From Pampus argenteus (lineage: Eukaryota; Chordata; Actinopteri; Scombriformes; Stromateidae), in contig CM072862.1 of the NCBI GenBank assembly GCA_036937835.1, forward strand, positions 14,706,501 through 14,770,500: 64,000 bases of DNA. The letters are read 5' to 3'. A program made the translations under genes and the position numbers. This document shows positions 1 to 13,100 of the stretch, one piece after another. The notes below the pieces were generated by a model. It was not told the origin of the DNA. It worked only from the letters and a program-made list of their open reading frames with translations, and made no database searches. Each line of letters begins with the position of its first letter. The first letter of the stretch is position 1.

Positions 1-3000
1 AAATGAAACATCCTCCTTTCCTCATCTACAGCTGTCCTTGTTCTTTCTGCTTTGCATTTGCAAGGTCTAGTTTGGTTCAAAACAGCCGGACAAAATTACA
101 CAAACTGAGCTCTGAGAGGGTCTGGTGCTTTGGCTGTTCTGTTCACCCCTCAATGTCTCTCTTTTCCTCCCCACATCTACCCTATCATATTACATCCACT
201 TTCTCATCCTTCTATCTCTGCTCCTCCACTTCCACCACCCCTTCTCTATGGCTCTCTCCAACGTGGCTGAATCATACCGTACAGATAAAAAGCTCTCCTA
301 ATGAGTGGTGGCAGTGTGTACAGGACTGAAATCAATATCCTGATCTCAGTCTGGGTGTGTGGTCACAAGAAACCTGCACGCACTCTTTGACAGCAGGTTG
401 GGTTATCACTGTTACTTACTTTTGAAAGGAAATACCTTGGTATGGTCTGAAGTTTAACAGAACAAAGGAGAATAGGACTGGGTCTGCTGAGCTCCAGAGC
501 GTTTAGACAAGACTCAGGAGTCAGTTTGGCTCAGAGCCATTCAATGTGGGCCTGCAGGGGAGGAGATGAGGATAGAGAGGAGATAACAGGCATGGCAGAG
601 GAACCCATAGTTCGAGGGAGTAATAGAGTATTAGAGGGAGTAATAGTTGTAAGGAAGGCTTAACTTTCCTGTACTTCAGATCGGCAGGATGTAAGGCAGT
701 TAGCCTGTTCCTTCTCTGTTCCTAAGACACCTAAATTGTACCTGTACATAAATTAGACACTTGATCTGCTCGTCCACCAATTAAAACACTGGTGTTATTG
801 CTTTATCTCTGCACTGCCTCATTTATTATATGATATTAGCTTTAAATAAAAAATAATAAGCACATTAAAGTTGTACTTGTGTCTTGAATTAGTCATTGCA
901 AAAGAAAACATGTCATGTCATGTTCATTTTTAAAATTTTAAATGATGTTACATTGCCCCCTGCTGCCGAAATGATGCACACTCAAAGCCACAAGCCATTA
1001 CCTGTGATAGTGTATTTTAACATATCTTCTCCAGCAGCTGGATGTATTGGGCTGGGTATTTAATGTACCTGGAAGTATTGCCATAGTATGTGACATGTAC
1101 ACCCTGAAAGTTGGTGTTGATGAAATGTACTGTATTTTAAGATTTGATGCTTTAGCCTCTATAGCTCACAGGATCCACAGGTTGAGGCTAGAGATGCCCA
1201 TCAAACAGCTTGATGCTTACTTTAACATAGAGTGAAGATTGCATAAGCTTTGTAGAAAAAACAAAAAGGACTGAGTTGGCTCAAAATGACATTCACTTCA
1301 ATTGGCTGTAATTGTCTGGCTACTTTGATTGTTTTGTTTGTGGTTTTTTTTTACTACAGAACAACAACAGAATAAAGTAAAAAAAACAGAAGTTGATATG
1401 TGATATTGTTAATTTCATTTTACAAGTCACTTCTACATTGCAATTCCTGTTCCTATCCCATTTTGCATGACATGCTGCTTGGCTAATCCAGGAAGCATAT
1501 TAAGAGCGTCAAGCATAACTGCATTTCCATGTGTTAAAATATTTGGGTATTTTGGATCTTTGGTGCCAAAAGATGAATGATTTTTTTTCTTTTTAATATG
1601 TCACAGGCAAATTTAACTTTCAAAATTATGTTGATAAGCCATTATAAAGATACTGAAAAGAAATGCTTATAGTGCAATTTAAATGTATTAGGAGAGTGAT
1701 AACTTTTAATGGTTTTGGTTTTACTTTGCTTAAAGCTAAATGGTATAATCCCTACACTGTTCATCTGATGAGGATTTAAACAGTCACCTTAAAAATTTGA
1801 GAGTCAGCACTTACCCTCAAAGTCAGTGTTTCATTTTAAATCCAATAAGATAATAATAAAGAGCGTGCTATTCCTACTAAGTCAAAATGTCTGCTGTGAA
1901 GAAGACCAACTGAAGAAGCTGTATGTGAAAATGGCTTTAGGGATTGCAATCTTGTCAAACAAAGGTGTGGTCACACCTAAATCACAGTTTCCCATTCATA
2001 TCAGCGAGAAATCGGGTGAGATGTATTTACTTCTTGTCATGACTTGATTCCACCATGTTCACCCCTGTCAGGGTAAACATGGCCACAAATTTATGATTAT
2101 TTGTGGCTTAAAATGTGAAACAGCATGTGTATTATCAAATTACATTTACAAAAGTCTTTCGTACAACATTTTGTTGTCGGACCTGTCTACAGGAATACCT
2201 AATTAGTTCAATAAACCCTGAGGATGAGCCATTCATGTCTCTGATTATGTCATTTTCCTGTATATTTAAATGTAAAAGAAGACAAAGTCTAGTTTGAGTG
2301 CCTTTGTGCAGGTTGACTCTATTCTATGAGTAAATGTGACTCTTCTGTGACTCTTTCTTCTTTTTCTTCTGTGACATTTTGCCTTTTTTAGAGGAAAATC
2401 AGTGTTTTAATGAGTGCTGGGTGACTAGATTGTATGTACAGCATGTGTTCTTATTGATTGATGACCTCAGTTTTTTTTTCAAATCTCTATTTATGGTTTT
2501 ATGAACCCTGCTGTGGCATGATTAACAGTATATTTTATGAGAAGCCTGCTTCAACTTCAAACCATCCACATTCACAGTCTGCAGCATGAAGGTACAGTAT
2601 GTCACTCAGTCTCAGATCCAGTGTCATAAGTACTTGTGTCTTTGTGTCAGAACATGCCTACCCACAAGACAAAAGTTAGGTGATGATTGCTAGGGGCAAA
2701 TCAATAGTTGGCTGTGAACTTTTGCATCGAAAGCTATATATACACACATATCTTGTTGGAACATATTGTATTGTAGCACCTAGGGGATTTTGACGTTTTG
2801 ATACTAGTGGATCACTTGTCAGAGATCCAGTTAGTTTATTAGTTAGAGTTTATTGTCCCTGAGGGGGGGGCTCTACAAAAGTGCACAACGCTGGACCAGA
2901 CTGGATGCCTGACAGATAGTTACAACAGACAGAGGAACAGGTAGATGAAATATACCATTATCCAGTGAATTCCTATGTTGCTGCAGGGAATGCAGGGAAA

Positions 3001-4624
3001 CTGAATATAGGTAAGTGAGATATAACACGTTGTTTGTGTGTATGTGACAGACAGACATTTCCCATAATGTTACATCATTTTCAAAACAACTTTGCTCCAG
3101 GTACTTGTCAGGTGCGCTCTGCAAGGGAAGCAATCACAATTCAAAAAAGCTCTGAAAGATATCTCTATAATCTGTCTTTTTATTACCTTACTTGCCATTC
3201 GTCTGCGCTCAGCTGTAAGTTATTATGATTTGAACATACTGAAATATCACAGCAAAGGCAGCATTTAAAATGGAATTGGTTTGTCTCATGGTTTCCACCT
3301 GAGCAACTAATAGATCTCTCTCCCATTGCTCCAATAGTTAACTCCTCACTCTATTTACAGTATGTGATACTGTGCTTATTATATTATTTGAATCTTATTA
3401 TATTATTTGAAAGAACGGAGCTGAATGGAGTCCTCAAGCTCAAACTGAAGCACTTTTGTAAATTAAATGGAATATGCAAACAGCCCTTTTGTAGATAAAT
3501 GTCATATATATGCAGTAAGTACTTACAAATACATTTTAGTCGCATAGCATTTATTAATTATTTATATGTAATTTTATGATTTTCGTGATATGCATGGGAT
3601 GCAGCTGCAACATTCATTAGTCATTGATGTTGTTGATTGATTATTTGGATTTGGAAAAATGCATTGCTGTTTTTATTCTCATGCAGTGTGAGTGTAGTGG
3701 GACACAGCAAGGTGAAAATGAATACAGAACAATATGGAGGCTCTCTAATTATTCTGTATAAAGGATCTGGATTTAGAGCCTCATGAAATTATTAACATCT
3801 TTCATATATATTATAATCTTACATTTCAATTCATACCAATTTTATTAGTTTAATGGATGATATTGACTTTTTTGTGTAATGCCAAAAGGAATAATGTTAC
3901 TTAATCACAGTAATTATTACTTTAACATTTTGTTATTTTTTTCTCTTTTGATGAAACAATATTTTTAAAGAACTAACATCAACCTTATTGTTTTGAATGC
4001 TTTGGAAGACTAGTGATTTTGTTGTTGTAAATACACTATTCAGACAACAAGTCATAGTCTGCCTTAATATTCAAAATGTACAACCAAATGAAGATCACAT
4101 TGGACACTTGGATACTTCCAAATGACTGAAAACAGACCAACTTGCTATATTGCTAATATTCATTAAAAGATCTTGTTATTAATCTCAGTTATTTTGCCAT
4201 TATAATGTGAACTATACAGCTTTGTTTTGTCAAGATTATGGAATTCAACCTGTGAAAGAGGTGTCCAGAAAGATATTCCTAAAATGAAATGTCTCAAAAA
4301 TAAAGTTGTTTCCATTCAAATCAATGTATTATGATTTTATCTTTGTGTTAATATTAACGTTATTAACATGTTATGTTTCAGAAGTTATTAAATATTCCCC
4401 CAGCACATTTTGTCGTACTGTTTATTGTCTGACTGAAAAATCACACACAGTAGTATGTTAAATTATGCTGCAGTATTGAATACAACAGGTGTTTTCCAAA
4501 AACACAAAATAAGCCCCTGTGATGATAAACATTTAGGTGTTGAAGGTGCAGATCATTATGAAAAGTGATCTTTAACGATGAGTTGACTTGGTGTTGTCAT
4601 TTATATTTGTTTGATATATAGGAG
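1..4624. other. AT-rich intergenic DNA, no gene seen
   Basis: No open reading frame here shows a recognisable domain, exon-like flanks or composition different from its surroundings. The short ORFs at 3-329 and 1826-2297 are low-complexity or AT-driven and look like chance. A stretch near 2840-2960 resembles part of a degraded retroelement, and 3597-3660 resembles a fragment of the fish MITE also seen near 40034. Neither is strong enough for its own call. Confidence 0.6.
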
Positions 4625-5624
4625 GGTCAATATCACTATAAAGTGTATTTGGTGTCCTCATCAGAATCACTCAGTTATCATGAAAATGTAGCGGAATAAT
4701 TAAACTCTGAGGTCTTATTACAAGTGACCAAAGGTCTGCACACATATCAGTACAATAAGTAGTCTCTTAAAATGTATTTCCTTCATTTTATACTTTTATT
4801 TTTTTATACTTTCATATTTTTTTCTTTGGATGTACGTGATTTTGGCATGTCCAACACACTGTTCTACTAACTTCAGTGTGTGTGATAAGTGGTTACATGA
4901 TACTAAATCAAAATTTCTTTTACATGGTTTTATTGTCACAACAAGTTATTTGATAAAACAAGTCATTTTGATCATGTAAATTCTGTTTTCATAGTTCTAT
5001 TTTCTTAGTATTGACCATTTTGCATGTGTCCCTGAAATTGCTGTCCACCCTGTCATTTCGGGCTAAATGGGCCTTTAAGAAACCTGCTGATGTTTTCAGT
5101 GACATCAAAACCTCTTTCTTAAATGGAGACTGAAACAGTGGCTAGTTGCAGAGTAGGCATTTACACTTGTGCTTTGTAATTTTCATCATATTAGCTTAAC
5201 ATGTCCACTCTGTCATAGTGAAACATGACATTTGTATAGTTTTGGCCACATGCTGATAATGTTACACATATTACAACAGCTATTACAGACATTTGATAAC
5301 AGTACATGCTATACATAGTAAAATGTATCAGCAAGCCTCATTTGATCAGGCAAACAAAGTTTACTGGGACTCCTAAAGTGTTTTTTAAGGGAACATTTTT
5401 TTTCAAGGTGTATTTTAGTAGATTTAATAGGTAGACTGTTACCCATGTAAGTACGGCGAATAAATACAACTCTGTGCATTTTGTAGGTTCACAAAAGCAG
5501 GCTAGTCTGCTCACTGGAGTGCTCTACACCACTGGTGAACAAACGCCACACATCTTCTGCCCCATATCACCCTCCACCCTGTGGGTTGGGATGTCTCAAA
5601 GGCACCTTATAGTGATATTGACCC
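4625..5624. mobile_element. candidate non-autonomous DNA transposon with inverted ends
   Basis: A 17-bp sequence at 4625-4641 (GGTCAATATCACTATAA) recurs as an exact inverted copy at 5607-5623, and weaker similarity continues inwards (AAGTGTATTTGGTGTCC against AGGTGCCTTTGAGACATCC). The two ends are flanked by the same 5-mer, AGGAG (4620-4624 and 5625-5629), a possible target-site duplication. The interior has no long ORF, so it would be non-autonomous. The interior repeats a TGTCCAC(C/T)CTGTCAT-like phrase (about 5041 and 5200). The superfamily is not recognised. The inverted repeats are seen directly. That this is a transposon is inference. Confidence 0.5.
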
Positions 5625-5629
5625 AGGAG

Positions 5630-6878
5630 AAACATGTCTGACTACTTGATTGCCCATGGTCCCTCCATTTGAAGTTATGCTGTTAAGGTAAAAACTGGCA
5701 AAGTAAATTTAAAAAAATCTTTGAAATAAACAGTTACAATTACTTTTTCCACAAAATGATCATACATATAATACCAAAATATTCACCTTTTTTTTTTTTT
5801 AGATAGTTTTGTAATCGATAGTTTTATTTGCCATGATGCATTCAAGAGGCCAAACCCAAACTTCGGGCCAAACTTTTGAGCTCCTCCCCTAAATTTCCAT
5901 TTTCCAAGGAAAAAAAGGAAAAACCTCCAGTGTTATCCTCAATCCCTGGTGTAACTTCTGCAACATCAAAGTAGGTTATGTTAACTGTTTAGTGTTATAA
6001 AAACCCACCTAACCAACGCCTGTAGTTTAACGTAATCAGGGCAATGTAGTGTAAGAGATACCAGGTAGAGAGGTAGAGATATCCAGCCTCCTCCTCATGT
6101 TTTGGTTTTGTTGTTCGGGCTAACTCGCTAACTAGCTTAGCTCAGGTTATCTGGGAAACAGGCAACTCAACTTGTGTAAAACTTTAGAAAGCTATTTAGC
6201 ATTACAGCAGCCTCAGAAGAACCCGGCGTATGAGTATTATTGCCTCAAGGTTTAACCGTAAAAGTTTACCAGTTTCTAACGGTCAACTTGGTCAACGTAA
6301 CATCAAGCAGCGTAGAAACATCTCCGTGTTTTTAAAGTGCTATCATGAATGAAAACGTATTTTACTTACCTCAAAACAGAAGATTTACTTGAAGAAGAAA
6401 GAGTAAGATTTCCTGATCGAGTTAACATACTTCACAAAGCTGATTTTACTGTTATCTACGTTAACGGTACAGACACGAATAATGTCAACACAACGGTAAC
6501 GTTTGGTTAGCGTTAACGCCAACGTTAACTAACGTTACCTGTCTAAATCACTAAAACTTCATTGGATGCGTAACGTTAGGTAGATCCTAAATCCAGTTTT
6601 AGCTAACTAGAGTAGCTTTAGCAAGAAACTGTGATTGAAACATGAAAGTAACTTTGGGCAGAAGACGACTATTAAAGGACGGGTTCATATTTTTTTTCTC
6701 TCGTAAAACAATATTAAGGTGCCAAAATCAACATTAAAATCGATTTTCTTGCCATCATCATTTACTGAACATTAGATGATAAACGCACTTGTATTAAAAA
6801 AATATTTGTAGTTATTATGAAGCTTAAATCAAGTAGATATTTTAATATCTCTTTTTGTTTCTATACTAACTAATTTAT

Positions 6879-6930
<52 letters not shown>

Positions 6931-7132
6931 CCTAAATAAGAATGATATCATTATATATACTGCAATTTTTTATGTGTATATATATATATATATATTAGTG
7001 CTATATATTAATTCATATACATTTTTTTTTGTGATTTCAACCACATCCTCACTCTTGGCCTTATTGTATCCTTCAGCCAGATGACATGATACGATGAAAA
7101 AAACATTGTTGACATATTTCTTTCCTCTCTAG
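5630..7132 (+). promoter_or_regulatory. candidate kif7 promoter / 5' untranslated region
   Basis: This is the stretch before the first coding exon of kif7. No protein ORF is seen. It has more CpG than its surroundings between about 6000 and 6660 and a cluster of AACGTTA/TAACGTTA-type words (about 6457-6471, 6509-6541, 6569-6584). A splice-acceptor-like tract ends in AG at 7131-7132, so the ATG-bearing exon probably starts at 7133 and at least one non-coding 5' exon should lie upstream, most likely in the CpG-richer part. A long (AT)n run and a second AT-rich run (about 6980-6995) separate it from the coding exon. The transcription start cannot be fixed from sequence alone. Confidence 0.35.
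6882..6927. repeat. (AT)n microsatellite
   Basis: About 23 uninterrupted AT units, 200 bp upstream of the first coding exon of kif7. A second short (AT)n tract lies at about 6980-6995. Confidence 0.95.
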
Positions 7133-7194
7133 TGGCCCAAAGATGATCCATACATAGAGAAGGAACACAGAAGAGCTCCAACAGACGAGAAGAA

Positions 7195-10100
7195 ATGTCT
7201 CCCAAAGTGCCAGGTGGCCAAGGCAGAGGGGATTATTCTGCGGTGCAAGTAGCTGTTCGAGTGCGTCCCCTGCTGCCCAAAGAACTCCTGCACTGCCATG
7301 AGAGCTGTATTACTGTGGACTCTGAACTTTGTCGGGTTACTCTGGGCCATGACCGACACTTCCTTTGTGACTTTCTATTTGAAGAAACTTGCTGCCAGGA
7401 TGAAGTTTATTGTATGTCTGTTCAGCCACTCATAGATGCTTTCTTCCAAGGTTTCAATGCTACAGTCTTTGCCTATGGTCAGACGGGCTCAGGCAAGACT
7501 TACACCATTGGAGAAGCTAATATTTGTAAGTTAGTTATTTTATCTCCTTTCATTGTCCACTTGTTCTGTATTAGTATGAACTAGGCTCACCCAGCCTACT
7601 GCTACCACTACCAGTCAAAAGAGGATAAGATCCGAAAGAAAGTACAGCATGCATCAAGTGGACTCAAACAAAGTACTTATCTAGTGTAACTTTACAAAAA
7701 CAGTTGCATAAAATTATGTGTGTTTTATATGTGTGTTTTGTAGCTTCGTTTAGAGATGAGGAGCAGGGTATCATCCCCAGAGCTGTTGCAGATGTCTTTA
7801 AGCTGCTAGATGAAAATGACCTTGCAGACTTCTCAGTTCGAGTCTCTTATTTGGAGGTCTACAAAGAGGAATTCAAGGACTTACTAGAGGTGGAGACTGC
7901 AAGCAAGGACATCCACATCCGGGAAGATAAGGGCAACATTGGTATGAAATATCTATCTCTTCATTTTGTCATTACATACTATACTATCTTTTAGAGTTGT
8001 CACGATACCAAAATGAGTAACCACGATACTATACCAGACAAAGTATCACGGTTCCGGGTAATATCGCGATACTGCTGCCTTTTTATTATTATTTTTATGA
8101 ACTGCAATGTATTTGTACAAGTTATAAGTACTTATTAATTACAATTACTTATAATGTTGTTTGGTGCATCATAAACATAATACTGGTGAAGTAAGAATTA
8201 GACTGAAAGAAGTATTTTTATGAATATCATTTATTAAAAAGTTTAAATTGAAAAAAAAAACAACAACAAACAGATCCACTGGCCTTTTCTCTGCGTGTTT
8301 GTGTGTCTGGTCAAACTTTGAGGTATTTAACTTAAAGGACAGAACTTATGCAAAGGAATATCAAAGGCTACTTCATTGAACTGTAGCTCAATTCTATAAA
8401 TAATAACTTAACAATATTCTGAACAATATGTAGAATACAATATAGACAGAGTCTACATTACTGCTGTGATCTCTTCTTAATTTCCCTCCTTTGGCTCCTA
8501 TAGCTTGGTGGCAGCGCATGCGCAGTGGACGGCCATTGTCTGTTGCTTTCCCGTCTGTGCCTTGCTTAAGACCAAAACAGTTCCAAATGTGACTTTCGGA
8601 GTTTCTTGAGAAATATTTGTTGTGCTTCGGCAGACTCGCCGCTCGGGCACGGTGCTATTCGCGTTTCGTGTTTGTGACCGTGAGCGCGTGTGGGCGAGAC
8701 AGCCAATCAGCTAACAGACGGGCGGACCCAGCGTGCGGAAACAGCCTATCATATCCCCGGACGTCACCAGTAACAGGCAAACAGCCAATCATTCAGCAGC
8801 TGTGTAGTTCGGTTGCAGTTCCATGTTGGTTTGTTTACAAAGGAGTAGCATGCAGTGAGAAACCAGGAGGAGAGCAGAGGCGGCCGCTATGTAGCGGAGA
8901 CTGGCACCGGTAGTATCGTAATCCACGGTAATACCGTCGTGTAAAATTTCTAGTATAGTAGCGACGGTTATGACTTGGCACCGCGGGGTACCGGGTATAC
9001 CGTGGGTATCGTGCAACTCTACTATCTTTACATATATATGTATATTGTAATATGAATTATGATTAGGTATTTAATTATTCTGTTCATATATTTATTTACA
9101 TGTTACATTTTGTGTGTGACTACCTAGTTTTGTGCGGTGTAAAGGAGTGCGAAGTGGAGGGTATTGATGAGGTGCTGAGTTTACTAGAATCAGGAAACAC
9201 TGCCAGGCACACTGGTGCAACCCAGATGAATCCAAACTCGAGCCGGTCTCACACCATTTTTACCTTGTACATGGATCAGCGACGGGGAAGTTCACGCCTT
9301 TACGGAAATACTACATGTGCTGGACCACAAATGTTGTCTTCCAAGTTCCACTTTGTGGACCTGGCAGGCTCAGAGCGCATCTTAAGAACAGGGAACACTG
9401 GAGAGAGACTGAAAGAGAGCATCCAGATTAACAGTGGTCTTCTGGCACTGGGAAATGTAATAGGGGCACTGGGGGACCCCAAGAGGAAAGGCTCTCACAT
9501 ACCATACAGAGATTCTAAAATCACAAGGTACATTTTTATTAAGTTGACAAGATATTTTAGTATACTGTTTTAACAGAAATTGGTGTAGAATATCAGTTTG
9601 GTTTAATTTGTATTACCCTTGTTTCATCTAGGATCCTAAAAGACTCTTTAGGAGGAAATTCCAAAACACTGATGATTGCCTGCATCAGCCCATCGTCCTC
9701 GGACTTTGATGAGAGTCTAAATACACTAAACTATGCCTCACGGGCCCGAAACATTCAGAACCGGGCTACAGTCAACTGCAAACGAGAGCCAGATCGGGTG
9801 GAAGGGCTGGAGCAACAAATCAAAGCCCTTCGCAGAGCCCTCGAAAACCGCCAACGTTCAGAGACCCGCATCATTGCTCACGCTGATCCCAACAGGAGAC
9901 CTCGACTTGGCGAGGGAGAAATTAGCAGACTGCAGGCCCAGAGTGCCCATTATAGGACTTGCACAGACACTGCATACAGGTTAAAGCACATATATTTATT
10001 AAGTTGAATTTAGTTTGCATGATTTAATCTGTGCTTGTAAGGGTTTTATGGCCAAGCCTATTTTGACTTTTAAAAAAAAAAATCTTTACAAAATGTATTG

Positions 10101-13100
10101 TGTGTGTATACAGGATAACATATTTAGCAAAGTGTGCTACATTTACTCGGCTATTGAGGGCTACTTGTGATAAATGTTCATATTTAAGGCAAAGGATATT
10201 AAATTATGGCATTTCATTTTTCTATTTTGCGTCATACAGTGAAGGTGCTCTTTCTATCCCATTGTCACACTCCATATTTGTGTAGTACATCCATGATACA
10301 AAACCAACAACTCCATTGTTGTCCAAAAAATATTAAAAGTAAACAAAAGGATTAGGGTTTTTTTCAATCTGCAACTTCATTTTTGATTTTCTAAAGGGAA
10401 GTGCTCTCTACTAGAAGGGCGTCATGCTCTGGTTACACTGGTTTGTTAGATTGAGGAACTCAAATAAATACATGACACACCTTAGGAGCAATAATTGGGG
10501 TTGTTTGCTTTGAGACATGAAGCAGAATCAGCTATATTGGATCTCATTGAAGTGAACGTCTCTGAATGTCTGGCTGAATCAATCCACAGTTGTATATGGC
10601 TGTAATATCACAGGTTGCTGCGGGAGCTGCAGAGTGAAGGGGCACTGACTGCAGAGCAGAGCCTCAGACTGAAGGAGTGGCTGTGCTCAGTGGAGGAGGA
10701 ACGGAGTGGACTGACCACTGCTTCTGGACCCGACAGCGGTATTGAAAATAGCTCCACTGAGGACAGTGGAGCATTAAGGAGGGGAAGGCCTTCTGTAAGC
10801 AACCAGGTATGCCTGACAAATACATTGGTTTAGTACAATTTTATGAATTTAGGCATCCAATACTGATATGTCTGTATATGTATTTTTTTTAAACAGGATC
10901 CAGAGGCTGTGGAGGAGAGGTGGAGCCATGAGCGTGAAAGTGAGAAAGAGGACAGTATTGTCCAGCTTCAAGCCCAGATCCAGCGGTTAGAGAGCGAGAA
11001 CACAGACTTCTTAGCAGCTCTGGAAGACGCTATGGAGCAATACAAGCAGCAGGTCCATCTTATGGGAATTCTAATATTGTTTTCCATTAGTGTGCTATGT
11101 CATATTTTAGTAACGGCATGCCATCAGCAGCATCACAACAGATCTGAAGTAATATGGTTCATGTCCAGGTCCAGTTTTGTAAATTCTGCATAATGTAGCA
11201 GTTTCAGTTATTTGATAATAGTTAGGATATAATTTAACAGGTTTTCTCTCTCAGAGTGATAAGCTGCAGGAGCAACAGGACCTGATAGCGGAGATGCAGT
11301 GTCTACTGTCTACTCCAGGGCTGCTGGGAATGGGCCTTAACTTGAAGCCACGGCCACACACCGCTCCTATGGGCTCCATACAACACAGCCAAAATGGAGG
11401 CTCACACAGACAGGTAAGCAGCCAGCAGAGTTATTTTTTCTGTCTGTGATGTTGTATGGACTAAAGCAGTGTCTTCCTCCCAAGAGGAATCAGTACTTTA
11501 AAAGCGTTTTCAGTGGTAGGAATTGTGGGTGCATGCTGATAATGGCCTATAGGCCCCGAACACAAGACGCAGCCTTATCAGCTTGCAAGACTTTGATATC
11601 AAACACATATTGAACCTCACTTTCAATTTATAGTGACCTCACTCACAGTGACCTGAGTGTCTAACCTCAATAGAAGCAATTGCTTAAAGCAAAATTTTGT
11701 TGTAGCAACATGGTTTATGTATCAATGAATTTGTTCTTGAAATAACATAAATCACAATATTATATAAATGTATCTCTTAAATATTGTGCCTGAACATATC
11801 AAAGCATGCCTGTTTGTGGTTACAGGTCAGTCCACTGGGCTATCTTGTTAATGCGCCTGGTGGTGATCAGGATGTCAGCCTCGATGAGGAGCAGGAGATT
11901 CCCAGAGGAGCAGAAATGCAGGACGCTGAAGAAGAGGGCATTCACTGCAACCTCATCCGGGAGAGACGCAGGTATGTTTGTAGCAATCATAGCTACTAAT
12001 CGTGGCTTACACTATAAATTGAGTGCCAATAGAATAAATCTTGCAGACATTACAGATTGATAGTTCACTAACTGTTAGTGAACTAGTGTTCATGTCATTG
12101 CAGCTGTGCTCATGTTATGTAAGAAATGTCTAGAGTGTAATGCCTATGCTTTTGTCAGGCTGGTGAACTTGACCTGGACCAAGAGGGACATGCTCACAGG
12201 AGGACTAGCAGCTGGTGGTAAAGTGCTCATGTCTCAGCAGCTTGAGCCGGATCATCACCCCAGTTTAGCCAGAAAAGCATGTAAGTCGAAGCTGCCTCAG
12301 ATACACCCTCTGTATGTGTTTATAACACATTTGATGGAGCCAAATCTAAATAAATTGATGCACTGGATTTTTATTGTGTATGTACTCAGATACCGGTACT
12401 AGTGTTTCTTTGTATTCTTTGTGTGACCTCACTGTTGATATTCTTTGTGGACAAATGTTATTAAACAACAGTTTTTTGTGATTTGTTTGCATGTTTACAC
12501 ATGATGAAACATTTATACATTTTTAGTTACACAGGAAAGGTGAAATGTAACTATAGGCTGTGATTTTTTTTGTCCCCTTCCTAATTACACCACCCTGCTG
12601 AATCCTTATATTACTCTCTCCAATCTCTATGCAGCCAACTCCAGTGTTGGGGAGACATCTGTACGTGAAAGTCTGAAAGGTTTTGAAGGAGTTTCAGAGT
12701 GGGGTCTTCTACAGGCACAGCAGAAGATTAGGGAACTGTCCGTCACCATACGCATGAAAGAAGAACTCCTCAAGGAGCTGGTCAAAACAGGTACGCATTC
12801 ATATATCCCACTTAATAAAACTGAGTTAGATTTTGAGGTTTTCGTTTATGCAGTTTTACATCGATTGTGTGTGTATGGTTTTCTAGGCATGGATGCTCAA
12901 GCCCTGAACAAGCAGTACAGCCATAAGATCACTGCTCTGGAGAGTGAGGCTGTGCAGGCGCGACAGGAGCTGCAGGAGGCCCAACGGCAGCTACAGGATC
13001 TGGAGAGGCAGGAGAGGGAGATCAGTGCAACAGACAGGACCAGAGCACAGGAATGTCGTAGAAAGATCGCTGCTGCTCAGAGCAAAGTTCAGGTTTGACT

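Noticed and set aside
3..329. 108-codon ORF at the left edge
   Set aside because: Serine/proline/cysteine-rich low complexity from pyrimidine-rich DNA. No family or exon flanks.
8617..8913. 98-codon ORF in GC-rich DNA of kif7 intron 2
   Set aside because: It lies wholly inside the hAT element and shows no transposase motif. High GC makes long chance frames likely.
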